Origin: Zantedeschia hybrid cultivar
Lineage: Eukaryota > Streptophyta > Magnoliopsida > Alismatales > Araceae
DNA: 64,000 nt
Reading direction: 5' to 3'
Assembly (NCBI GenBank): GCA_030544215.1
Contig: JARZZO010000003.1
Span: forward strand, 34,662,379 to 34,726,378
The translations under genes were made by a program, and so were the position numbers. Positions 36,620-45,955 of this stretch are shown here, piece by piece. The notes under the pieces are model-generated. The model worked only from the letters and a program-made list of their open reading frames with translations. It made no database searches and was not told the DNA's origin. The first letter of the stretch is position 1. Each line of letters begins with the position of its first letter.

Positions 36620-37390
36620 TAAAATCTGGAAGCCCAATATCAACCCAGTAAGGAGGCCTAGTAGTTATTCAACCAGCACACATGCACAAGAAGGGCCCAT
36701 TGAGCCGATAAGGTCTATGTTGACCACAGTTCTTAGGAAGGCTCACATCGCAATGGTCGGAACATGACTCCTTGACCTCCATTTCCCAATGACTCCTCTA
36801 CAATGAGTGGTCAGGAACCCATTCCCTCGACCAACAGTGGAAAGAGAGCAGGGCGCGAGTACAGTTCCCTCGATCACCGACCACCAAGGACTGGGTGTAG
36901 TTGGGAGCGACTGTTGCCTCACCGTAGGCCTTTCTGTCAGGCCTCCTGCACATGTTAATCCACCTAGTATGCCTGTCAGGCCCAAGTGTCACGTGAGGCA
37001 GGCCCGCCATCATTAAAGTCCTCTACAGTCAGATCAACCCCTTGACATAGCGGTCAACATGGGAACTCGATCCCTAAAAGGTGATTTGGCGCCAGTTAGC
37101 CCTAGACTAGACTCCACTAAACTGGAAGACCTCTTGCATGCCACCCCTGTGGTATTCCACGGGGGGCACAGGTTCACATGGGACATGCTCCGCCGGGGGT
37201 ACATGACTTCTCCCCTCAATGAGGGGCCCATATAACATCTTGTAAACCTCTGCCATATAGAAGGTATACAATCTAGAAACCCTAAATCTCGAGTCCTTCT
37301 CTTTGGACTTATTTATCTCCTAGCGGCCTGACTTAAGCGTCGGAGTGTTACCCCCTGGGGAAACCCAGGCCCCCCCTTGATCCTTTTCTT
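36620..37390 (+). mobile_element. LTR fragment, Tat/Ogre-like Ty3/gypsy
   Basis: GGCGCCAGTTAGCCCTAGAC at 37089-37108, then the promoter/R-like stretch at 37230-37300 and the hallmark CTGACTTAAGCGTCGGAGTG followed by TTACCCCCTGGGG (37328-37360), typical of LTR ends in the Tat group of plant Ty3 elements. Borders are not defined and no coding part is seen. Confidence 0.45.
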
Positions 37391-38535
37391 CTGAATCTGC
37401 AGGGTTGTGAAAGTTTCATAAAAGCTCCATCAACAGCCTTCAGATTCATGCGCCTGATACAGCGAGTTTTCCCCTCAACAATTTTGAAGGGAAGCCACAA
37501 GTCAGTCCTCGACAGGAACCATGAATCACCACACAAATGTAATATGCCTCGAGATCATAGATCCCAACGTTAATCTAAGCCCTTGGGTTGCATTATTATG
37601 AATGATGGTAAATTCCTTGGGACTGGTATTTTGGTGCACGAATGGGGCTGTGGGAGTATTGTATACCTCAAGAATTTCATTCCTGGTTACAAATTATTTA
37701 TCAGACCTGGGTGGCTAATATAGTGCCACTTGCACGTCTGTGTTTAGTATTCAGTATAACTTGGTCTTGTGGATCCTAAAATATCTAAATCTTTGTTGTG
37801 GATGGGATGTCAGTACTGAATAAACATCAAGAGACCTTTAGAATAGTGCAAATTAGATCTTAGCGTACTTCTGGGGAAAAATTGCGGACTTTTAGCTTAC
37901 TCCCCTTGAGCAGAACATGGCCGTGTTATTTGCCTCCAACTAGTAAGCTGCATGCATTGCACATATAAACCTTACGTTTACTGATGACACAGAGCCTGAG
38001 CTTGCAGTGCTTCTGCGATGGAAACTGGACGTACGCCACTGATTAAGCTGGGAACTAAATAAGGACATTCACTTCATTCAACTTGAAATGAGTGAATTGA
38101 GAAAATGTTAAAAAAAGAGTGAATTGAGAAATGATGTACTGCTAGATTTAGAGCGTATTTATCTCAATTTTCTGTGTCTGCATGAGTTTATGATCATGGC
38201 ATCTTCATATGAGTTTTGCTTGATACTAAATACCCCAATCTCTTGATGGTTGTTAAGATGTACCCCAAAGTGAACTTTCTTTGCTGCAAAGTTAACATGG
38301 AAACTCATTGTAATATGCATGTCCTCCCTACTTATTCTGTTGCAGTATCAGGGACATTGTTAATTTGTTATGAACGACACTTCATATTGATGTCTAAATA
38401 GGGGATACTGTCATGGTCAACATTTCTTATTGATGTCTAAATGGTCATGTTCAAACCACGTTTCCAAGATGCAATTTCATTTGAGCTATGTTCAATTTGT
38501 CTCTGGCTTGAATTAACACACTATTGACTTCCTAG
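37391..38535. other. end of the giant intron, nothing recognised
   Basis: AT-rich. A pyrimidine-poor stretch ends in the acceptor TTGACTTCCTAG before the exon at 38536. Confidence 0.55.
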
Positions 38536-38630
38536 GATGCTAAAGTCACAATGCTTGGTGTGGTTCCAAGTATTGTACGTACATGGAAAAATACAAATTG
38601 CACTGCTGGCTTTGACTGGTCTACCATTCG
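38536..38630 (+). CDS. AAE17/18-like: acyl-activating enzyme (AAE17/18-like), exon
   Basis: The exon reads DAKVTMLGVVPSIVRTWK and NTNCTAGFDWSTIR. It starts in phase 0 after CCTAG and ends with two bases of a codon at donor CG/GTAAGA. It is the first exon after the giant intron and continues FAKFVQ of the exon at 13717-13937. The segment belongs to the adenylation domain between the P-loop-like motif and the STGE motif. Confidence 0.93.
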
Positions 38631-38753
38631 GTAAGAACGATGCACCAGGTGGTATTTTATTTCCATGACTGTCCTTCAACGCCAACGTTATTTCAAAGAT
38701 ATCTGTGATTTTGACTTATGGCTCTGACCCATGTTCTTCTCAAAATATGTTAG

Positions 38754-38970
38754 ATGCTTTAGCTCCACTGGTGAGGCATCTAGTGTTGATGAGTACCTAT
38801 GGCTTATGGGTAGAGCTTGTTACAAGCCCGTGATAGAGTACTGTGGTGGCACAGAAATTGGAGGGGGGTTTGTTTCTGGCTCATTGTTGCAGTCTCAGTC
38901 ATTGGCTGCATTTAGTACACCAGCTATGGGTTGCAGATTGCTGATCCTTGGAAGTGATGGGAATCCTTTG
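38754..38970 (+). CDS. AAE17/18-like: acyl-activating enzyme (AAE17/18-like), exon
   Basis: The first base completes the split Arg codon. The product contains CFSSTGEASSVDEYLWLMGR and EYCGGTEIGG, the latter being the adenylate-forming A5 motif (Y..TE type), and ends GSDGNPL at donor TTTG/GTAAGA in phase 0. The adenosine-contacting residues look normal. Confidence 0.95.
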
Positions 38971-39326
38971 GTAAGACTCCAATCATGTCAACCGTGGTTG
39001 GCATTTTCATAAATCTTAATGATTATGTGTTTTGTTTTCTTTTGCTGTAAAGCATGGACGTGGCATGTCTCATTTGCATGCATAAGAAACAATATGCGTA
39101 TCCGAGTATAGGACCATAAGGCTCATTTATTAATCTAATTTTACCTTGTTACCCAAGACCATATCACAATATATGAAAACCATAATTGTTACATTTTTCT
39201 ATCCTTGCTCCAATGACTATATACTAGATATGTAGTCAAACTTTTGAATCCAAGAACTTCTCAATCTAGTGACCGCTATCTTCTCCAAACTATGTCTCAT
39301 GATTCTGTGTTATTTACTCTTTCCAG

Positions 39327-39452
39327 CCACAAGGCACACCAGGAATTGGGGAGTTGGCACTTTATCCCACCATGTTTGGTGCATCGACCACATTATTAAA
39401 TGCTGACCATTTTAATGTCTACTTCAGAGGAATGCCAGTTTGGAATGGAAAG
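39327..39452 (+). CDS. AAE17/18-like: acyl-activating enzyme (AAE17/18-like), exon
   Basis: Forty-two codons, phase 0 at both ends (TTCCAG acceptor, AAG/GTGAGG donor). It reads PQGTPGIGELALYPTMFGAS and ends MPVWNGK. Confidence 0.95.
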
Positions 39453-39520
39453 GTGAGGTTCCCCAATGTCTGTTTGTTTCTTTGCCTATGATTATCTTTC
39501 TAATCATTCTTCTGATTCAG

Positions 39521-39619
39521 CTCCTTCGACGACATGGAGATGAATTCGAGCTAACTGCCACAGGATACTACAGAGCACATGGCCGTGCAGATGACACGAT
39601 GAATCTTGGTGGCATTAAG
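39521..39619 (+). CDS. AAE17/18-like: acyl-activating enzyme (AAE17/18-like), exon
   Basis: Thirty-three codons, phase 0 at both ends. It reads LLRRHGDEFELTATGYYRAH then GRADDTMNLGGIK. This is the A7/A8 hinge region (GR.DD.. and the glycine turn) around which the C-terminal domain rotates between adenylation and thioester formation. Confidence 0.95.
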
Positions 39620-39704
39620 GTTGTTGCCAACAAAAGATAAGTTTTCTGATTTTTCTTTCAGTGTTTAGTGCTCCATTAACTATGGCATTTTCATTTTTAC
39701 TTAG

Positions 39705-39917
39705 GTAAGTTCCATTGAGATTGAACGCATCTGCAATGGGGTTAATGATGACATTCTTGAGACTGCTGCTATAGGGGTGCCTCCGTCGGGGGGTGGCCCT
39801 GAGCAGTTAGTTATTGCTGTCGTCTTCAAGGAGCAAAAGCACTCAGAAGAAAATCTGAACCAATTGAAAGCTTCATTCAATGCATCACTCCAGAAGAAAC
39901 TAAATCCTCTATTCAGG
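39705..39917 (+). CDS. AAE17/18-like: acyl-activating enzyme (AAE17/18-like), exon
   Basis: Seventy-one codons, phase 0 at both ends. It starts VSSIEIERICNGVNDDILET and contains AAIGVPPSGGGPEQLVIAVV. This is the core of the small C-terminal domain. Confidence 0.95.
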
Positions 39918-40004
39918 GTATCCTTCTCTCTTTTTTTTTTATTTTCTAAGATTTAAGTTTGTTCCAAGTGCGGTAAAAAAATATCATTTCTTGCTTTCAT
40001 GCAG

Positions 40005-40112
40005 GTTTCGTCTGTTGTGGCTGTGCCGTCTCTTCCTAGAACAGCCTCAAACAAAGTCATGAGAAGGCTTCTAAGAAAGCAATTCTCACAAGACAAAGGT
40101 GCTAAGTTATGA
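40005..40112 (+). CDS. AAE17/18-like: acyl-activating enzyme (AAE17/18-like), last exon with PTS1
   Basis: Starts VSSVVAVPSLPRTASNKVMR and ends KGAKL with stop TGA at 40110-40112. PRTASNKVMRR matches the A10 motif carrying the catalytic Lys of adenylate-forming enzymes. The final tripeptide AKL is a peroxisomal targeting signal type 1, fitting a peroxisomal acyl-CoA synthetase. The seven visible exons give about 358 residues, roughly the C-terminal half. The visible coding part has no frameshift or stop, so the gene is probably functional. Confidence 0.95.
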   Translation, partial: VSSVVAVPSLPRTASNKVMRRLLRKQFSQDKGAKL

Positions 40113-40401
40113 CAATTATTTAGTCACATGAGAGGAAAATGTAAAAGCGGTGCCTCCAAGGTGAGAGCATGAGCACAAAAAAATTATAATAGATAATTGC
40201 ATCATTTTCAGATGAGAATATTTTTGTATGGTTTTGCATTAATGTCAATATGTGAGTTCTTATCTGTTGGAAAATGAAATATAAAATCTGTGTCACCTAT
40301 GGATCCTGGTAGACATCAATTCATGGTCATTGTCAAAGGTAAGATTCTCATGTGGCCAATGCCCATAAAGGCCATCAAAAAAAAAAAAAAAAACCTCTTA
40401 G
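40113..40401. other. AAE 3' flank with an A-run
   Basis: AT-rich 3' untranslated or downstream sequence. An A-run lies at about 40378-40394, and TTA at 40399-40401 is the proposed Harbinger target duplication. Confidence 0.6.
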
Positions 40402-41270
40402 TACCAGTTTGTTTGCAGAATAGCTTAAACCAGAATAAGGAGGAAGAGATTTCTTAACCCAGAATAAGAGGTATTTTAGTTTGGTAAGTAGTTGGTATTC
40501 CATCCAGAATAAGTAGAATTGCACTGCGCTATTCCAAGTGATTTGGTAGGCATAAGTAGAATAAAGAAGAGAATAAATAGTGGAATAAAGAGTTCAAAAT
40601 ACCTATGTTGTCCTTACATATGTTATTTTAAATTTCTATATTTTTCAATTCTTGCTTATTAATATGTATAATATTATTGAGTTTGTCAACTATTTTTATT
40701 TTAATTTTCTGTTAGTAACACACGTTACAATAGTAATGTATAAATTAATTTTAAAGTTAAATTATTTTATTTTTTCAAACTCAAATTTGATGATTTAACA
40801 TAATATCTTGTTAAAAATAAATTTATAATAAAATATGTTAATTTGTAACATCTGGTGATTAAAATTATGTTTTCCAATTTGTATAACACTCTGTGATCGT
40901 ACATTCAATTACGCTAAAAATTACATACACAAAAACAGTCACCATAACAGTCAATTGCAAAAATCATGAAATTCAATAAAAAAATTTTCAATTTTACAAT
41001 ATCTGTTATAACTGAAAAAAAATACAATGTATCATTCATGAGCCTCCCTTTTAACTAAATCTACACGCAAAATGCCTTCTAGAAGTACGTACGCATTGTA
41101 CCCCTGTTAAAAAAATTTAGTAGATTCTATGTAACAAATATGAAATTAAAGTAAAAAATGAGAACATTAAAATTACAATATCTACCATTGCCATAACCTC
41201 ATCATCTATCAGTACACTGTGAAATATTAATAATTTCAAGGTTCAAAAACATGTACGTAATATACAAAAT

Positions 41271-42118
41271 ATCATTGTCCACTGGGGTTGCTCCAAGCAG
41301 TGGAGTCATCCTACTAATAGACTCAATTAAATTTCTTCATCATCGCCTATAATGACCGAATTAGGAACGTGCAATTCTGTCTTCTTGGTATCCAACTATC
41401 CTCAATGGACATACGTCCTTTGCAGGCTCAAAAATAGGAACTTATCATTGTCTACTGGGGTTGCTCCAAACAGTGGAGCCATCCTACCAATAGACTCAAT
41501 TAAATATTTTCATCATCGCCCATAATGACCGAATTAGGAACGTGCAATTTTGCCCTCCTGGTATCCAACTATCCTCAATGGACATGCGTCTTTTGCAGGC
41601 TCAGAAATATGAACTTATCATTGTCCATTGGGGTTGCTCCAAGCAGTGGAGCCATCCTACCAATAGACTCAATTAAATTTTTTCATCATCGCCCATAATG
41701 ACCGAATTAGGAACGTGCAATTCTGCCCTCCTGGTATCCAACTATCCTCAATGGACATGCGTCCTTTGCAGACTTAGAAATAAAAACTTATCATTGTCCA
41801 CTAAAATCATTATCCAGTGGGGTTGTTCCAACCAGTGGAACCATCCGACCACTAGACTCATTTCTATTATTTCATCATTGCCCATAATAAGCGAATGAGG
41901 AGCATGTAATTTTGCCCTCCTGTTATTCAAATAACCCACTGAGATATGGTTGCACTGATGCCATCCGATCATCCCAGTGTGGCAATGGATAGGGTTGCAA
42001 AATTCCATGCACCGTTCGCAGGCTCGAAAACAGGAGGATGGTTCGATAAAATCATTGTCCAGTGGGGTTGCTCCAAGCAGTGGAACCATCCATCCAATAG
42101 ACTCATTTATATTAATTC
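41271..42118. repeat. 173-bp tandem repeat, three regular plus two diverged units
   Basis: Units start at 41271, 41444, 41617 and 41790 (exact 173-bp spacing). The unit starting at 41790 is longer and diverged, and a partial one starts at 42051. Each contains an inverted pair of the CCACTG..CAGTGG type with a 13-base spacer (variants CCATTG, CCAGTG). Confidence 0.9.
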
Positions 42119-42395
42119 CTCCCGCGGAAAAAAAAAAATAAAGTACTCAGTACAATGTTTAAGTCAAGGAAAAAGTAGAGAAATTAATTTAGAAATTTTT
42201 CATAAAAATAAACAAGACCGCAGTTGAATAAGATCAAGCACTAAAACGGAAATGTTCAACATAAGCAATAACTAATATCCGTACATAAAGCATATGAAAA
42301 ATCAAACATGACATACGCAAACAGACAATAAAGTAAAATGCGAAGGGACATGCGGAACAAAGCACCGAAGAGGAGGCAGGCATGACGAACAGAAC

Positions 42396-43067
42396 TCATG
42401 TCCAGAGTGCGTTAGCAATCGAGTCCCTAATCTGGCCTCCTAGTGTAACCTCAGCCCGGCTAAGAGGGATGTCAATGGGAACATCCTCATCACCATCCTC
42501 ACCAATTGCTTCTTCATTATTCTCGCAGTTGAAGTAATAATCATATCCCTGAGATCGACGAATGAAGTTGTGAATAACAGCGCATGCAATGACCATCTTC
42601 CTCTGTGTCGTCCAGGGGTACATGTTCCCCTCCTTTAGCGTCTAAAACCGATTCTTCAAGACGCCGAATGCTCTCTCAACAACATTCCTTAGCTGAACAT
42701 GACGATGTTTGTACTTCTCTTCTTTATTCGCATATGCCCCATTATGTTCTCCGCGAAATGATGCCAAGTGATATCTTTGGCCACGATATGGAGCCAAGAA
42801 ACCACTTGAGTTTGCATACCTAGAATCAACCAGATAATACTTTCCACGAGGGACAGTGAATGTGCCTTCGTCCAAAGCTCATCTAAGCACGCGCATGTCG
42901 GCAGACGATCCTTCCCAACCAACTGCAACGTATTGGAAGGTGAGGTCGAACGACACGACACCCATGACATTCTGGGTGATGACACCTTTGCGGTTTCGGA
43001 ATCGTCCGTGCACTATCCGTGGCACATTTGCCAACACATGCGTGCCGTCGATGGGTCCAATCGCATC
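42396..43067 (-). pseudogene. PIF/Harbinger transposase, 3' exon (DDE_Tnp_4)
   Basis: Begins after acceptor ATGTAG with DAIGPIDGTHV, the first catalytic Asp. It continues through RNRKGVITQNVMG, then YYLVDSRYANSSGFLAPYRG (second Asp) and NVVERAFGVLKNRF (catalytic Glu), and ends at a stop at 42396. Two internal stops (near 42877 and 42640) stand at positions where Trp is usual, so both fit a G-to-A change. There is no frameshift. The C-terminal tail is acidic. This would be the nuclease that cuts the element out; this copy is inactive as it stands. Confidence 0.88.
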
Positions 43068-43170
43068 CTACATGGTTGTACAAAGAAGATGTGTGGAAGA
43101 ACATTTATCAGTCAATGTGTATATGTACATCACGACTAACGTAAAAAATGCACAGTACTAATGTGGTCAC

Positions 43171-43690
43171 CTTGAAGTACGGGTAGAACGTTTGCTTTCC
43201 CCGGATGTGCGGATGACACTCACGAACCTGAGTGTGTGTAGGCAGCTGAATAAAGTCGTACTTTAACTCAGCTATCTGGTTTGTGACCAAGTTCACATAC
43301 CGACTAATAGTATGAGAAGAGTGTTGGAACCGCTCGCACATGGCTCCCGTTGCAACGCCATGGCCGGCAGCATATAGGAACATACCAAGTTGCTCTGTCG
43401 CTGTCACATGCCGCGAGTCCCTCAAAAGGTCACGACTCACAAGTAGGTTACGGAGTCGTAAAAACATAGAAGGATGCACTCGAAACATGTGGTAAGACCT
43501 TTCGTCATGGCCGTCTAATATCTCATGGATCCATGTGTGGCCGGATAGAGCAGAGTTATGCATACATCGGCGTACCCGTGGAACGTATTCATTCTCAATG
43601 TGCTCAATAATTGTCTCCTCGATCACATTCAACACTTCTTCGTCCTCTTCTAGGAACTCCAATACAGCATCAATAAATTCTACATAGAAG
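43171..43690 (-). pseudogene. PIF/Harbinger transposase, 5' exon
   Basis: Coding from about EFIDAVLEFLEEDEEVLNVI at 43690 to FYPYFK at donor AAG/GTGACC (43171/43170). It joins the 3' exon in phase 0 across a 103-bp intron. It contains the N-terminal region with ATEQLGMFLYAAGHG and SSHTISRYVN, a helix-turn-helix-like part typical of the family. A possible acceptor (TATGTAG) precedes it, but the start codon is uncertain. An in-frame Met near 43745 is the alternative. Confidence 0.8.
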
Positions 43691-43778
43691 ACATTGTAAT
43701 AAGTGGGACAGAATTTTCCATAAACCTTACTCAGACCAAAATACATACATAAGAAAGTACACTGGCAAATTAGAAAGT

Positions 43779-44168
43779 TCAGATAGACATAAGTAGAATG
43801 GTAAGTAACACGATGAGAAGGATGACTACAATGACACACAACAGTATGATTACAACAAACAGTTGCCAGTCAAATTGAGCAGCACGAGTAAACAAAGGAG
43901 GTGCCTTGGCAAGTAGTTGCTCAGATGTGCTGGACACATCGTAATACCGAGGAACTTCTGTTCGCCTCTCTGGACGTTGTTGGACAATACTAGAGAACGC
44001 ACACTCGGCCTCCTCAATTGAATGGAAGCTCTTATAACGAGTCCCTGGGTACCCATTAACTTGGGCAAAATATTCAGGCCAACTGAAATAAAGTCCTGGC
44101 TCACGCCCAACCCAAACGACATAACATTTGTACCGTCCCATACCTACAAATTTATCAAATATCTGCAT
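43779..44168 (-). CDS. RNase H1-type hybrid-binding (Cauli_VI) domain protein with C-terminal membrane anchor
   Basis: 129 codons, same strand as and between ORF1 and the transposase. Residues about 13-58 (YKCYVVWVGREPGLYFSWPE, then QVNGYPGTRYKSFHSIEEAE) match the Cauli_VI/RNase H1 N-terminal fold, which binds RNA-DNA hybrids or double-stranded RNA. The usual aromatic/basic landmarks (YVVW.G..PG.Y..W, YKSF..EEAE) are present. Residues about 100-128 (QLFVVIILLCVIVVILLIVL and beyond) are strongly hydrophobic and end at the stop, like a tail anchor. No RNase H catalytic domain follows. The ORF is intact while its neighbours have stops. It could be a third gene of the element or an exon of the transposase transcript. 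Function is unknown. Confidence 0.72.
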   Translation of the reverse strand: MQIFDKFVGMGRYKCYVVWVGREPGLYFSWPEYFAQVNGYPGTRYKSFHSIEEAECAFSSIVQQRPERRTEVPRYYDVSSTSEQLLAKAPPLFTRAAQFDWQLFVVIILLCVIVVILLIVLLTILLMSI

Positions 44169-44391
44169 TTATTTGGATGAGTACCCATGGAACTAAAACA
44201 TAATGAGCATGCAACAACTATGAATAAGAATATAAGAAATCCGAATAGTAGTTACAAGTCAACACATAATCCAAGTTAACATAATAAATCACTAACAACA
44301 AGTCTGAAGAAGAACGTACGTATTACACAACTGAAAATAGATATTAGCCGAATACATCATCCAAGTCAACATCCAAAAAATTACAAATCAA
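44169..44391. other. spacer between the hybrid-binding ORF and ORF1
   Basis: AT-rich, about 220 bp. It may hold promoter sequence for the hybrid-binding ORF. No feature recognised. Confidence 0.5.
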
Positions 44392-45075
44392 CTACCCCAC
44401 GTGGTGTAACATCCATCGGATCTTCTCATTATTCAGGTTCATAAATATTGCGCGATTCCCCGCATCCTTGAAGAGATCTAAGGAACTCACGAACAAGTCT
44501 GGATGTAGGCCAGGAACCTCTCGCAATGCGTCTATGCACTCCTTCATAGAAGGAATACGATCTGGCTCCTGGGCTGTGGGCGGTGTCTGGATCGAGGGTG
44601 TAGGGACGGATACCATAGAAGCCCTTTCCGCACGTAAATCTATGACAAGGTCAGTTCGCTTTCGAACAACATCAATAAAATCCATGATCACAGTGGGGTC
44701 CTGAATTGCCTTTCCCTTCATGTTCGAGGAGACACGTTTCTTCCGCGGAGAGTTGACCTCACTGTTCGAGGCCATGGTTCTAGTTTGGGGTGTAGGAGGG
44801 GAAGCCATTTGGGCGGCGGAGACACCTATGACAAAGTCGTCATCTTCTTGCTCTCCCTGAAGTGCGGCAAGAAAGTCATTGACGGGTGTGCGCTGCGACT
44901 GAGTACGCATATTGTACTTAGTGTTAGGTTGATCGGGACTGTAATCAGGCACACTGCATGTACGGCGGGTTCCCTCAGCATCTGGACCAAACGTTGTGCT
45001 GTTGCTGGCTAGGTATTCCATCTCGGCCTTAAATGGGAAGGGCTTGCCTCTGAGGGAGCTATAATGTTGACGTGA
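44392..45075 (-). CDS. Harbinger ORF1 (Myb-like), 3' exon
   Basis: Starts after acceptor TTTTCAG with SRQHYSSLRGKPFPFKAEME and ends FMNLNNEKIRWMLHHVG at a stop at 44392. The middle is Ser/Thr/Pro-rich with a basic patch (PRKKRVSSNMKGK) that could act in nuclear import. The C-terminal helical region (MKECIDALREVPGLHPDLFV) is typical of ORF1 proteins of plant PIF/Harbinger elements. It joins the Myb exon in phase 0 across an 89-bp intron and is open throughout. ORF1 proteins bind element DNA and help the transposase into the nucleus. Confidence 0.75.
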   Translation of the reverse strand, partial: SRQHYSSLRGKPFPFKAEMEYLASNSTTFGPDAEGTRRTCSVPDYSPDQPNTKYNMRTQSQRTPVNDFLAALQGEQEDDDFVIGVSAAQMASPPTPQTRTMASNSEVNSPRKKRVSSNMKGKAIQDPTVIMDFIDVVRKRTDLVIDLRAERASMVSVPTPSIQTPPTAQEPDRIPSMKECIDALREVPGLHPDLFVSSLDLFKDAGNRAIFMNLNNEKIRWMLHHVG

Positions 45076-45164
45076 CTGAAAATGAAGAAAAATACGGTGT
45101 GTGAAAGTATGGATAATATAAAGTTGTGTACAGAAAAGTGAAGTTGATCATGGGAGATGCTTAC

Positions 45165-45531
45165 CGATAGGACGTCGTCCCAAGAGTCTTGATGTCTAGG
45201 GAAGGGCATCTTGTTTATATCATCTCAGCCCCACCCAGTCCTTTGCTCAAGAAGTACACGCAAAAAGTTGTAATTTTTCTTAAGGATTTTATATCAATTT
45301 TTCAATGTGGAATCTTTGTAGTCCAGGTGCGTCGCGCTATTAAACGCTCCAACGATTTCACGCCAAACCCCTGGCTTGAAGGTTCCTTTGATGTAGTTAT
45401 GTTTATCAAACTGCTCCGTAAGGAGACCTATGAGGACCCGATCTTGGGCCTCATTGAAGTTGGCAGCTCGAGTGCCCCGAGTCGTCTTCTCATCTCCGGA
45501 GGACAGACGTTTTGTTCCGCCACCTTTAATA
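45165..45531 (-). pseudogene. Harbinger ORF1, Myb/SANT-like DNA-binding exon
   Basis: Reads NFNEAQDRVLIGLLTEQFDK, then FKPGVWREIVGAFNSATHL and YKDSTLKN, the Myb/SANT-like domain of Harbinger ORF1. After a TGA at about 45294 the frame continues YKILKKNYNFLRVLLEQ to a second TGA, and ends SWDDVLS at donor TCG/GTAAGC. Both stops fit C-to-T or G-to-A changes. The 5' end is placed at a CCTAG acceptor near 45531. A first exon with ATG near 45703 (MSNSG) is possible, but the splice phase did not fit. Confidence 0.65.
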
Positions 45532-45817
45532 CTAGGGCAAACAACAATCCAAAAAAAGCAGAAAATTGATGTAATCAAAGTATCTCATTTTAAAGGAAGG
45601 ACAATGATGCATTTAAAAGGAAACTAATACAAGTAATAAGTTCACTGTGGGAAAAGAAGTCGAAAATGAGGGGCAAGAGAACACACCACTGTTAGACATC
45701 GTCCTTTCCCGCTGTCTCTCCCTCCTAAATGACCATTCTCAAAATAATCATGCATGAGGCAAGGGCGGCATTAGTGTAAGACTTAGATAAGAATATAATA
45801 AGAAGGAGAGAAAAATG

Positions 45818-45955
45818 TTGGAACATGGAAGGAGGAGATAAAAAGCTACATTTATGGACAACAAAAAAGGACTTACATAAAACGCATTGGAACATGGAAG
45901 GAGGAGATAAAAAGCTACATTTATGGACAACAAAAAAGGACTTACATAAAACGCA
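45818..45955. repeat. perfect 69-bp tandem duplication
   Basis: 45818-45886 is repeated exactly at 45887-45955. The perfect identity implies a recent event or an assembly artefact. Confidence 0.95.

Larger units (their letters stand above)
13938..38535 (+). other. 24.6-kb intron of the AAE gene
   Basis: The intron starts GTACAT at 13938 and ends CCTAG at 38535. The exons on both sides are in phase 0, and the protein reads FAKFVQ/DAKVTMLG across the junction, as in full-length relatives I remember. The intron contains a chromovirus, two hAT-type fragments, at least two further LTR fragments and a plastid rpoC1 insert. Transcript data would be needed to prove splicing. Confidence 0.75.

Noticed and set aside
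42605..43161. Plus-strand open frames opposite the transposase
   Set aside because: Antisense shadows of the Harbinger transposase exons.
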